Source: Sinohyriopsis cumingii (taxonomy: Eukaryota > Mollusca > Bivalvia > Unionida > Unionidae). Taken from it: a stretch of 64,000 nt of DNA. A program made the translations under genes and the position numbers. The notes under the pieces are model-generated. The model did no database searches. It saw only the letters and a program-made list of their open reading frames with translations, and was not told where the DNA came from. The stretch covers positions 1,815,001 to 1,879,000 of the forward strand of contig JAPYKE020000263.1 in the NCBI GenBank assembly GCA_028554795.2, written 5' to 3'. Numbering within the stretch: position 1 is the stretch's first letter; every line of letters begins with the position of its first letter. Of this stretch, positions 47,218 through 57,344 are shown one piece after another.

Positions 47218-47702
47218 ATGGAAGAGACTAGCCAAATCGAACGTTTCGTCAGAGCTTTGCGAGGGGTCATTAGAAAATTCTCTTCAGACCAGCCGACAGA
47301 CTACTCTCCTTCCTTTCGAGATAAGAGTTCGGATACTTGCTATATCTGTCAGAAGAAAGGGCATTGGTCTTCAGAGTGTCCAGACCGTCAAAAAAGAAAA
47401 AAAAAACAGGGGCTAAAAAAGACAAAAGTCAAGATACCTGTTATTATTGTAAAGAAAAAGGACATTGGTCTCCAGATTGCCCAAAAAAGAAACAAGAGGA
47501 GTCAGAAGAAAAGAAGGATTCTTCAGAAGAAGAGAGGGATTCTTCGGAAGAAGAGAGGGATTCTTCGAAAGAAGAGAGGGATTCTTCAGAGGAAGAAAGA
47601 AGACAATTATATTTAAAAGAAGCAAATAAACAGGAGAAGAAAAGAAGAAGGGAAGAAAATGAGGAAAAAACGGTGAAGAAATTCAAAAAACAGAGAGACT
47701 AA
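47218..47702 (+). pseudogene. CCHC zinc-knuckle protein, frame split at an A10 run
   Basis: From ATG 47218 (MEETSQIERFVRALRG) with one zinc knuckle CYICQKKGHWSSEC. At the A10 tract (47397-47406) the second knuckle (CYYCKEKGHWSPDC) and the Ser/Glu repeat tail (DSSEEER repeated four times) continue in the -1 frame to 47702. Each knuckle is C-x2-C-x4-H-x4-C, as in gag-type nucleic-acid binders. The split could be a homopolymer indel, programmed -1 frameshifting or transcriptional slippage. Confidence 0.7.
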
Positions 47703-47921
47703 ACAAGGAGAAAGAAGAAGTCAATGAACTTTTAATTAAAGTGTTGTGCTGTGAATTGGATTGTAAAAAATGGATAAAAGAATACATGAATGATATAAGG
47801 TAAGTGTCTTTGAGTTTTGATTTTAAAATAAGAAGCTACACTCACGCACTCATACACAGACACGTACTATAAGGGTAAAATGGGTGGGGTTTATTTTTGA
47901 GTTATTGGCAAATTGAAATTG
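47703..47921. other. Intergenic between CCHC gene and accessory gene
   Basis: 3' flank of the CCHC gene. No stem-loop on the plus strand and no clear AATAAA seen. Confidence 0.4.
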
Positions 47922-47968
47922 TATTTCTTTTCGAGAAATGTGGGTGGCCCTGAAAAGGGCCTTTTTAT
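47922..47968 (-). terminator. Histone-type 3' stem-loop, closest to consensus
   Basis: Minus strand: A-rich flank AAA, stem GGCCCT/AGGGCC (47961-47946), loop TTTC, flank ACCCA. After 13 nt comes GAAAAGA (47932-47926). 25 nt after the stop at 47987. The core and both flanks match the metazoan histone mRNA consensus. Confidence 0.8.
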
Positions 47969-47986
47969 CTTGGTGTAGGGGTGAGT

Positions 47987-48547
47987 TTAACCAATCAACT
48001 TTAACTGCCTTAAGCCTTTGCCACGGCCAAGGCCTACTTCTGATGATTGGGTTGAAATCACTAAGGGTGGTACGATAGGCTTAGTCACAGGGTTGGCGTG
48101 TTTAGCTCGGGAAGGTCGTATTCTCTTCGGTCGTGATAAAGAAGTCTGATACATTTGTTTCAGACTTCTTAACTCCGCTAAAATGTCCAACAGTACCGTG
48201 ACCGTTTGATTTTCACCCTCTTGTTTCTTTGCTGCTACTTCTTCTTGCTGTTGTTGCTGTTGTTTTTTCCTTACCTCTTCTTGTTGCTGTTGCTGTTGCT
48301 GTAGGAGAAAAGCTTGTTCCGCTTCCTTTTGTCGTTGCATAAATTTCTCCAATTCTTCTTTCTGTCTCTGTCTAAAATTCTCCACTTGCGGTAATGAAGA
48401 ACGTAACGAAGGTTCCGGAACAAATTCTTGCGAGGTAAGAAAATCCACAAAATCCCAATGTACCTCTTCTGAAAGTAAGTCCGGGTTCCCTTGGGCAGTC
48501 TCCCCTGCTGGTGCACCCCAATGTATCGTTTTCTGAGTTTCCGTCAT
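47987..48547 (-). CDS. Polinton accessory protein, Gln-rich coiled coil
   Basis: Intact 186-residue frame MTETQKTIHWGAPAGETAQG. An N-terminal acidic/aromatic region (EEVHWDFVDFLTSQEF) is followed by a long helical Gln/Glu/Lys region with two poly-Gln runs and a second helix (VTVLLDILAELRSLKQMYQT). The C-terminal part is basic (RPKRIRPSRAKHANP). TATATAG (48599-48593) lies about 47 nt upstream. Followed by a histone-type stem-loop. No family recognised; composition suggests a multimerising nucleic-acid or chromatin factor. Confidence 0.7.
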   Translation of the reverse strand: MTETQKTIHWGAPAGETAQGNPDLLSEEVHWDFVDFLTSQEFVPEPSLRSSLPQVENFRQRQKEELEKFMQRQKEAEQAFLLQQQQQQQEEVRKKQQQQQQEEVAAKKQEGENQTVTVLLDILAELRSLKQMYQTSLSRPKRIRPSRAKHANPVTKPIVPPLVISTQSSEVGLGRGKGLRQLKLIG

Positions 48548-48766
48548 GTTGAATCACTGTCGCATAGATTGACTGCACACAAGCGCTAACGAATCTATAT
48601 AGACCACGTGACGTCACAGACTGCTCTCTTCGGATTGGATGCGAGCTGACTGAATTTTGTAACGCGTGTTCGTATTGGTGAATGAATTCAATCCGTTTCA
48701 ATCCTTCCTGTACCTATAAATAAGCGCAGTTCACTGCATTGATTCACCTATTCTCGTCGCTTCAAG
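48548..48766. promoter_or_regulatory. Divergent promoter with TATA, CRE/E-box and CCAAT boxes
   Basis: CACGTGACGTCA (about 48606-48617) joins an E-box and a CRE. Inverted CCAAT boxes (ATTGG) occur near 48635 and 48674. TATA boxes face both ways (48593-48599 minus; TATAAA 48715-48720 plus). Each TATA lies 46-53 nt from its ATG. Confidence 0.7.
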
Positions 48767-49006
48767 ATGTGGACCACAGTTGAGTCATCTACCCTTGTGT
48801 CTTCCATGATGTTTAGGACGGACATGCTCATGTATGTCAGGTCCAAGTGGACTGTTGTTGATAGGACAGATACTAGTCAATGGATGATGAGAGTTTACAT
48901 AGAAAGACAAGGATGTCTCAAGAGGGTACTTGTGTATGGACCGGCAGTTAGAAGGAGTTTAAGAAGAAGAAGAAGAAGAAGATGTGACAGATGGCATCTA
49001 TGTTAA
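48767..49006 (+). CDS. Polinton terminal accessory protein, Arg tail
   Basis: 79-residue frame, MWTTVESSTLVSSMMFRTDM, with an Arg-rich stretch (RRSLRRRRRRRC) near the end. It reads toward the right TIR, opposite to most genes of the element. A TATA box lies 47 nt upstream and a histone-type stem-loop 24 nt downstream. The small size leaves some doubt, but both flanking signals support a gene. Function unknown. Confidence 0.6.
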   Translation: MWTTVESSTLVSSMMFRTDMLMYVRSKWTVVDRTDTSQWMMRVYIERQGCLKRVLVYGPAVRRSLRRRRRRRCDRWHLC

Positions 49007-49021
49007 TATTAATATTAACAT

Positions 49022-49401
49022 AAACCCAAAGGCCCTTTTCAGGGCCAGCCATATTTCTCGAAAAGAGATTGCCTTTCCATTGCCTACCCCTTTTTTTAAA
49101 TTTAAATTTAAATTTAAATTTAAAAAAAAAATCCCATATTCAATTCCCCTTGTCCCTAGACAAACCCAAACTCTATTCCCATGTTAATTTCCCCTTGTCG
49201 CTAGACAGACCCACACTATAGTTCCATGTTAAATTCCCCTTGTCGCTAGAGTGACCCACGATTTTTCTCCATGTTAATTTCCCTTGACGCTAATCTGACC
49301 CACGATTTTTCTCCATGCTAATTTTCTCTTGACGCTAGAGTTGCCCAAGGGGTCTTGTAATGCTAATTCCCCTTGACGCTAGGGTGCCCCCATTTACTAC
49401 T
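49022..49401. repeat. Polinton-2 right TIR (380 bp)
   Basis: Inverted copy of 32159-32530, including the stem-loop, the TTTAAATTTAAA tract and the tandem TAGCGACAAGG units. Confidence 0.95.
49025..49070 (+). terminator. Histone-type 3' stem-loop within the right TIR
   Basis: AAA, stem GGCCCT/AGGGCC (49031-49046), loop TTTC, flank AGCCA, then GAAAAGA (49060-49066) after 13 nt. Confidence 0.75.
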
Positions 49402-49402
49402 C

Positions 49403-49635
49403 TTCTGCCTCGCTTGGCTCTCAGCATTAAGAGGTTAGTGTTAGGACTGGTCGGCCTGGTGTCAGGATAATGTGACTGGGTGGGACATCATGCTACATGT
49501 CTGCTGCATGATGCCCCAGTGCTAGACATCACTATAAACTGCCACACTGCAGACATCGTAGCGATATGACTGAAAAATTGTTAAAGCTACGTTAAAAAAC
49601 AAAATCACATCACATCACATCACATCACATCATAT
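49403..49635 (+). mobile_element. SINE family A, 5'-truncated, abutting Polinton-2
   Basis: Body of family A from CTGCCTCGCTTGG to the tail, followed by a (CACAT)n microsatellite (49606-49635). The tRNA head is absent; the right TIR ends directly before it. Confidence 0.85.
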
Positions 49636-50070
49636 ATCTCAGTTGCATGCGTCAGCGTCGTCAATAAATCAGTTGCATTGGGACTTAAGAACCAACACCG
49701 ACATTCTTTGAGTTGTGATTTAAATGCTGAAACAGAGATATTTCTTTATTATGGAGCTAACGTTTTTTTTTTTTTTTTTTTTTTTTGTATACTCTTGTTC
49801 GAAACAAATTAATACGCACGTGTTTGTTTGCTGGGGGACCGGCATGATTTTGATTTTGCTGGTTTCTATTTAAAGATAAATGTAATTCATGTGGAGAAAC
49901 CAAAATGAAGTTGAAAGTTTAACTCAGGCAAAACCACTAAAACTAAACGTTTTATGTGGTGCTTGAAACACTTTAACTATTTACTTTATAAGTGAACTCT
50001 GAACCAAAGCTGTTAATTGTGCATGGATTAAGTTTGCGACCGACAGTGTCGATATTGGAATGGGATTGCA
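49636..50070. other. Intergenic DNA with poly-T tract
   Basis: Poly-T run at about 49765-49786. No gene recognised. Confidence 0.5.
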
Positions 50071-50291
50071 CTATAGTTTGTTCTACACAGTATCGCGAAT
50101 TTTATCCCATCTGTAACTCGGTATATTTTTAGCTCAGAGTCATTAAATATAGCTACAAGTACCGACTTCGTTTTAAATATTTCGTATGAATCGATCTAGG
50201 TACTTTTATCTACATTTAATGATGCTAATCTGATAATTTACTGAGTTACAGATTGGATAAAACTCGCGATTCTGTGTGGAACTTACTATAG
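50071..50291. mobile_element. Foldback (MITE-like) element
   Basis: Two ~95-bp arms form an imperfect inverted repeat from CTATAG to CTATAG. Arms share CACAGWATCGCGA, TTTTATCC and ATCTGTAACTC with their complements. A short AT-rich centre lies near 50175. No coding capacity. Confidence 0.8.
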
Positions 50292-51354
50292 TGTCGTGCT
50301 ATTGACTTGTGACGCTTTCCATTACAAACGCAGCTCTGTAAAGGTCAAAAACTAATTCATTTCCTTTTCTTTCTCTAACGCATTATCTACAACATAATTT
50401 TCTCCACTCTCTGCAAATGATAAACCATGCATTGATAAGACTGCCTGATTAGCATTTGTACGTGTAAAATCTGATCTTGTACCGACCTTATCCGTCCTTG
50501 CCGGTACGAGTAGCCGGTAGTAGCGCAACCCTAGCGGAAACGATGTATTGCATAATGTTCAAAAGGAACTAAATAACAAACTGTTCACCACTTTTCTCGC
50601 AATAGTGTACAACATTGTAAGGACGCTAAAATAACTTGCTGGTCGGTATCCTATTTTACCTGAAATCCATTTCATAATGTATTGTAACAAATATGGAGTA
50701 TGCTCATTTGGTTATAGCGCCCCGTTTTAAGGAATTCTTAGATTTGTGTGATTACTTGTGTGATTATTGGAATTCGGCGCAACGGAAATATTCCTAACCC
50801 GAAATAATTAGCCAATTATTAGGAGCAAATGTCACGGCGTGAAGCGTTTGTTTGTTCCCATTATGTCATGGTTCGCTAGTAGTGAATTCCGGCCAAAACC
50901 GAATGAATTTCCCTAGAAGATAGTCCTTATTAAAATCTAGCTGCGTACATTGGTGGTTTGACTGCAAGGGTAGTATTTACAGTAGGAAACCGGTAAATTA
51001 CACAAAGGAATAAATAAGAACAGATTGGCAGATACCGTTTATGTCGCCATGGGGGCAAATATGGTGCAGTTATATTGGCGAAATGTGCCTGGAAAGCATA
51101 CATTGACTGGCTTAAGGTGGCGGAGTTAAACTAGTTCCCATTGTTAGGGGATACTCATATATTTTCTAAGGCCGTGAACGGTTGGCGGTACGGAAACATG
51201 ATTAGAGTAAAATTTAGGTATATAATGGACACGTCGAGCTTTCTAATTTACAACTTAAGTTGTATGGAAGTCATTGGAAAGTTGGGGTAAACTTATGACT
51301 TCTAGCGAGAATCGCGCCAGGGTTTGACAACCGCTCGGTCAAGTAAATACCCGT
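50292..51354. other. Intergenic DNA
   Basis: No gene, RNA or clear repeat recognised. Confidence 0.5.
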
Positions 51355-51545
51355 GTGCGTGTAACACTATCTACACTCATTTCTACTATATGCCCAGCCA
51401 TATCTCTAGTTATGAGGGGTGATTTTATATCCATTTATATCCATTCATCGTTTCTTATACACATCCAGTTTTGTACCTGGGACTGAGGTGTTATATTGTA
51501 TTCATTCATTATTTCTACTATATACCTGACCCTGTATACCCACCC
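51355..51545. repeat. Degenerate ~60-bp satellite, second locus
   Basis: Three copies of the module of 24780-25700 (ATTTCTACTATATRCC, then TTATATCCATTCATC). Confidence 0.7.
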
Positions 51546-52540
51546 TTACACCCTAGCCGAAACGGGAATAGTCGGAAATGCGCGACAGGCATGTCACCTC
51601 AAAGTAAAACCATAGTCTGCAGTGGACTCAGATTTTTCTCGTCTATTTCTAAACTCGCATTTGTAAGCATTTTCCCTTTCCATCGGAATCAATCTTTTGT
51701 TCTAAAGCAGCTTTAGGAAAGTCATAGTCTACTATTTTAGTTCAGTCTATATCACCAGGCAACCGTTGTGCTACTCCTCTTAAACTCATTACAAGTTGTT
51801 GAGCCCTTTCATTTTTTATTCTAATTATTCCAATATGCGACTTGCTCAAAATGAACAAATAAAACCCTGGCATTCCACGTTTTTGCCATATAATTTGTCA
51901 GGTTCTTTTTCTTTCCCAAATCGTTCGATACCTCCAAAGTATTTATTTTGCCCAAATTCATTTATTTTGTCTTTATCTTTGTGACTGAAGTTACCGCTAG
52001 AGCTATCGTACATAATACAAGCATAATTGTGTTTTGCCAAGTTTACACAACGCCCACTTTACCTTGAAATGGAACACAGTGACACACGAATCGGGATTCC
52101 TCGGCTTCTGACTTCACGTGACCGCTATCAGCCTCCTAAGAACAACATAAGTTGAACGCGCGGACTTATTTGTGAAACAATCATTTAAACAACGGGAAAT
52201 ATTGCAAAATATACTGTCGTCGCAGGCAACATCTCGAGATATGGATTCCTAGCGTACGAATTGTTTCTGTCGACACGAAGGACTCCAAATTTTCTGTTTT
52301 TGCGAAAAGAAGCGCCGTTTCAGCAGTGTGCCGAGAAACAATTGTTAGGATTATTGACATGGATGCCATTCTTATCCTTAGTCGGTGAGTACATTCCATA
52401 TTTCCTATTCTTTAATTTCACTGCCTAGAACGCGCAAAGGTATTTCATCATGAAGATATGCTGCATTGTGCCTTTGGTGGGATTCGACCTTGATATTGTG
52501 TGTCTGAGTATCTAAATACAACCTTGACCTCATAGTGAAC
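51546..52540. other. Intergenic DNA with one weak exon-like frame
   Basis: An open plus-strand frame (about 52170-52384) ends at a good donor (GTGAGT, 52385), but no ATG-led partner exon or homology was found. Confidence 0.35.
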
Positions 52541-52665
52541 CGGTCCATCGAAACACCCCAAACCACCCTTAACCTTCGAAACACCACAAACTAATCCAAA
52601 CCTTCGAATCACCCAAAATCCTTTTGTTACATACATAAAGAAATAAATAAAAAATACTTTTCTAT
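52541..52665. repeat. Inverted repeat arm, left
   Basis: Imperfect units of about 18-20 bp (AAACACCCCAAACCACCCTT; AACCTTCGAA) ending in TTACATACATAAAGAAATAA. The reverse complement of 56790-56908. Confidence 0.7.
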
Positions 52666-52875
52666 GTATATAATTTACTGGAATTAAAAGGTAAAAAGCT
52701 CAAAGTTCTTTACAACAAATTTACATTTTTTTCTTCTTCATTTTAACAGAATGTTTCCAGGGAAATAAATTATTATATTTTTCAAAGCTTGCTGTTTTCA
52801 CTCTTTCTTGTGTTACTGTTTATTTGAGCCTAAACACATGACAGAGTAAAGTCAATTTGAAATACTATTTTTTTT

Positions 52876-53094
52876 TTAGCACTTTGACACAATTAACTGG
52901 AATGGCATAAACAATTTCACATACCTTGCAAGTGTTGTCCAGGAATTATAACCTGTTCCAATGGAAAAAACCCATTTACATATAGATTTAAAATGTTTCG
53001 CTGACCAAGCTTTCAAATCAATTTTGTTCAGATTTGCACATGAACCATGAGCCCACTTTAGACAATTTGAACACTGAATTGACTCATTTTGCAC
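52876..53094 (-). pseudogene. PHD-like zinc finger fragment, probably LINE-derived
   Basis: Minus-strand frame with ESIQCSNCLKWAHGSCANL, the C-x2-C...W-x-H-x2-C half of a PHD finger. CR1-like LINEs often encode such a domain in ORF1. There is no ATG, and a stop lies directly upstream. Residues after about 35 show no domain. Confidence 0.45.
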
Positions 53095-54794
53095 ACCTTA
53101 GTGCAAACTGAACATAGTCATCCATGACAGATAATAATTAACAGACAAATTAGGTTTGATGCAAAAACGTTCTTTACCAGTGAATTTATTGTCTTGGAAA
53201 AATGGTCATTTAAACAATGATAAAAATAACCCAAGACAATGAATGTGTTCCCAAAGTGATTTTGATTGTGACTTCAGTTTACTAAGTATAGAGATTAATG
53301 AAGACGATTGTGTCAGACCTTACAGTAGTCTTGAGTACCCGTAGTTAATGAAAGAGGTCCCAACTTGACAGTTGGCAGCGGCATGTTAATCCTTTAATAT
53401 AGTTTTGATTGCGATTACGCTGAAAGGAGATATTTGCGTGTTTCAAAAGAATATTTTTTCACAGGTGTAGTGAATGCACCGGATGCACAGTTTAACATGA
53501 AAGATGAAAGTGATGACTGCATGCTCAATCTGTAAGATTCCTTTGATTTGGACCGCAATTTATTGCATTCAAAGGAGTAAAGGAGATAAACGTTGCTTTT
53601 GTAAGGTGACATGTTTCTGCATAACTAATACATTTAACAAATGAAGAAAGTGCTTTATTCGCTGCTATGCCAAGTATTGTGTTTATTGTTTTCTTGTACA
53701 TTTTTAAATATGCTCTATATTTAACAAAAAAATTGTTATTAAAACTCTGATATATTTTCTTGTACATTTTCGGGAATATATCTCTACCGGGTACTAACAC
53801 GTTACGTAAATCAAAGTTAAAAACAATTAATAGTCCTAGAAACAATAAATATTTCCAAATCATGCATAAAGTCAGGTCATAAAATAACTATTTATTTTTA
53901 TGTTCAACTGGTTTCAACAACCATCACGTGTACGAGTAACAGAATCTGTGTATTACGTCACTGCTTTTTGTTTTCTTGATGAGCCTGGTTCCTGTAGTTG
54001 TGTTTAATATTATCCTGCCAGATTGGGAGTCCACAGAGCAGGGAACTAGACTAACTGTTGGTACACCACCAAACAAGATTCCTTTTTTTCCAAAACACGT
54101 GACATTTATTTAGTGAGACAATTGTCTATGTTTAACTCAGTTTTTGTATGGCTCAATTAGTACAATATTGATGTCGTGAATTAATTAATTGGAATTAATA
54201 ATGAAACTTCTTATCATCCTTGAGGATATCTCTAAGTGCCAGTTCAAGAATTCTTTGAAACACGCTTGCCCACAATGGTCCGTATCTGTGAAATCAAACT
54301 CAAGCTAGGTCCTGTTAATACTATCTTGGAGTATCGAACCAGGGATAAGTATGCTTCTTTTCAGCTGACTAAGGGGGGGGGGATGGAGTAAACTTTAACT
54401 CTTGATATCTTTTCAACCATAACACATGATGATTCATTTGTTAAGAAACAATGAATAAAGTCAGTTCATAACCATGACAATCTTGTTGTTTTTGTACTAA
54501 GCCAAAATACTATCATTGTTTGGAGGTACAGTATGGTATATGATAATTTCATGCAAGGTTGGGGTACACATTAGCACTATACTATTAGTTCATTACATTA
54601 TTTCTTCTGATGAGTGAAAATTTTATTAGAGTTACCATATGTGGATTTAGTTGCAATAAAGTTTACTACAGAAGAGAAACTATGACTTGATTGTAATTGT
54701 GAAATGTAAAAATCTGCAAGGAACACACATGCTTGACTTTACACTTCAACTATAGCGTAATACTTATCTGAAGGGAATTGGTATAGATGGAAGT
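53095..54794. other. AT-rich intergenic DNA
   Basis: Hydrophobic or Lys-rich frames (53415-53863) have no recognisable motif. Nothing else seen. Confidence 0.5.
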
Positions 54795-55085
54795 AAATTG
54801 GCTATCAAGTAGGTGAGGAAAACACTCACAATGACTTAGACAACTAATACATTATAAAATAGAAACTTACATTGTTTAGATTGCTATCATAATCAAGTAT
54901 TGTTGAATTGAATTTAGAATGTCAAGTCGGTGAGGAAAGCACTCACAATGACTTAGACAACTAGTAAATTATAAAATAGACACATAACTTATGTTTTATA
55001 GATTGCTAGAATAATCAAGTATTGTTGAATTGAATTTAGAATGTCAAGTCGGTGAAGAAAACACTCACAATGACTTAGACATTTT
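54795..55085. repeat. ~120-bp tandem repeat, about 2.5 copies
   Basis: Copies of TCAAGTMGGTGAGGAAARCA begin at 54805, 54922 and 55044 (117- and 122-bp spacing), with CACTCACAATGACTTAGACA in each. A diverged half-copy is near 55230. Confidence 0.88.
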
Positions 55086-56454
55086 ATTTTCCTAAGAACT
55101 TTGTGGGACCTATAATTTAAGAAAAAGGAATTATATATTTGTAATATAGAGAAACTTATCTGTATGTTTTTAGCTTCATAAAACTAATTAAATAAAGAAA
55201 ATAAATAAAGAAATGAACAAAGGTATTGGTCTGTGAGGACAACACTCACTTGACCATATAACTGAATTTCAAATAACAAATGATATAACAATATCTTGTT
55301 TGCTTGTAAAAATAAATTAGAAATGACTAGAATGCATATAATTTGGAAGAGAGAATGGAATTAAAAATAATAAAAATTGATTTGTACTTAAATAAACTTT
55401 AACAAACATTTACTGTCCAAAATATTGCCTAAAGTTACATAATTCTCTAATAAACTAAACAAAACAAAAACCAAAAAATATAAAAAAAATAAAACAATAA
55501 CTGATATACCTAGTTTGATGGCTGCTAGCTGACTGAACTCTCTCAAACAGCCCACAAAGCCTTATATACTCCTGACAAAACCCACAACGCCCACAAAACC
55601 CACAATTTTTGTTGGAATATTCAAACCAGCATGCATTAGCATTGCATGTGTATATTTCGTTAATTTTCACAATGATTATTTATAGAAATTACCAGCTGGA
55701 TATTGTACACATTGCTACATTGCGATTGAATTGCCCTAAGTAAAAAAACAGAAGAAAAAAATCAGTTTTGTATTTCGTGGCACATACTGTGTTAGTCTGT
55801 CACTCATAGCAATGGTTCAGAAACCATGTTATGCACTTTTACAATATTACCGAGGTAGACTGCATGACAGGGTAGTCAACATGTATATGTACCAAAGAAA
55901 TAAAGAAGAGGAAAAACAAACTTAAATGCGATGATGTATATAAATGAAACATCAGGGACTATAAACACATTGCATATGTACTGTACAGTCTTAAGCAGTT
56001 AACTAGAAATAGCCATTAATCAAATTCTCAAGGATGCCAGCCTCCGGCACGATGCTTTCTATTTTCGCTATCAGAAAAACATGTAGACTATACCAACTAA
56101 CTATTAATCGACAAGTAAACAAAACAAAGGATCCTAGAAAATAGTAATGTCAACTCATTTGAGCAATTCACTGCTAATGCATTGGTTTATAATTTTAAAA
56201 AAATCTCGACCGAATTGGGCGGCTTGTATGAATAGTGTTTACCGTATACACGCATGCATACTTCACTCCCTAAATGCAGGTTATTACACTCTTTATTTTA
56301 CAAGGTAGTTGTTTTGCTTGGCTGCCTTTTTATCCTTGATCACAGTTATGAAAGAGTCAGTTAATTTAAGGAAATTTATGTTACATACACAGTAACATTT
56401 ATAAGTGTTTGATTGATCAAATGAAGTAGGTTCACCCACAAGAGTCTGACATTT
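55086..56454. other. AT-rich intergenic DNA
   Basis: No gene recognised. Minus-strand frames at 55455-55670 and 56293-56541 are Cys-containing but show no family pattern. Confidence 0.45.
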
Positions 56455-56789
56455 TATCAATAAAGTACAGCAAAAACTCTGACAACATGAAATCACCTTA
56501 TCGGTAATATAAATGAACACAAGGAGTGCAAGGTTGACCACAAATAAAATATAGGTTAATTCGCCAGATTGGATTCATGTGATGGTCGACCGAGAGTTAT
56601 GCATTTTTACGTCACTGTCTTTTGAATATATAATATGTGTAGTTTTTCAGTCCTCTTGTGATTCTGAAGCAATAAAAGACGCGCGAGATAAGTTGAATAG
56701 AGCAGAGGATTGTGGTCACCTTTACACCCCTTGTGTTCATTTATATTACTCATAAGGTGATTTCGTGTCAGAGAATTCGCTGTATTTTC
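56455..56789. repeat. Hairpin-forming inverted repeat
   Basis: 56476-56541 (GAAATCACCTTAT, GTAATATAAATGAACACAAGG, GACCACAA) is inverted at about 56718-56783, with a ~170-bp loop. Pairing weakens outward but extends to about 56455/56800. Confidence 0.75.
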
Positions 56790-56908
56790 TGTTTTATTCC
56801 TTTATATATGTAATAAAAGCATTTGGGGTTTTCGATGGTTTGGGCTGGTTAGGATGTTTAGAAGGTTTGGGGTGGTTTGGGGTTGTTTCAATGGACCCCA
56901 TACCGAAC
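56790..56908. repeat. Inverted repeat arm, right
   Basis: Reverse complement of the arm at 52541-52665, with GGTTTGGGGTGGTTTGGGG-type units. The two arms enclose about 4.1 kb. Confidence 0.7.
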
Positions 56909-57344
56909 TGCTTGCCATTAGGTGTGTCCAAACACTTGGTATGTGCATGTGTCTGGACGATGTTGTCCACAAGTGTCATGAAATTACTCATCAGGAGAAT
57001 AAATCTCCACTCTTTGAGACACAGTTAGTCTACTTTCAACCACAATTTGTGCGGGTTTGGGTGTACATACATCAACAATTCTGCTACCCCAATATTCCAG
57101 TATAATCTTAGGGCAGATGACATGACTTAGTTTGATTGCTGTAAAACATTAACGATACCAAACTACAGCAGTAGTAAATTTCACAGAATATCCTGGTCGC
57201 GTCACAAAAAAATGTAACGGGCAATTCTGTACAAAACTGAATTAGGACTTTCTCTGGTTGTTAGACCTCAATAATTAGTTGCCATGATTGATGGGGGTGG
57301 GGGGGCCTGGTGCATATGATTGAAGTTAGTGGGTGAACGGACAG
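56909..57344. other. Intergenic DNA
   Basis: Short G-rich tract near 57297. No gene recognised. Confidence 0.5.

Larger units (their letters stand above)
32159..49401 (-). mobile_element. Polinton-2 (Maverick), both TIRs present
   Basis: A 17.2-kb element bounded by inverted repeats beginning AGTAGTAAATGGGGGCACCC. Gene order, read right to left: two terminal accessory genes, CCHC protein, DNA polymerase B, packaging ATPase, basic protein A, PX-like, KLALVPY protein, integrase, two-TM protein, minor capsid, core protein, major capsid, then three accessory genes. The protease and the zinc-binding-like gene are deleted. Single in-frame stops interrupt at least five genes. No clear 6-bp target duplication flanks it (TAGGAC left, CTTCTG right). 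Confidence 0.93.

Noticed and set aside
52170..52400. Candidate coding exon ending at a GTGAGT donor
   Set aside because: No start, partner exon or recognisable protein motif.
56293..56541. 82-residue Cys-containing minus-strand frame
   Set aside because: No family pattern, and it overlaps an arm of an inverted repeat.
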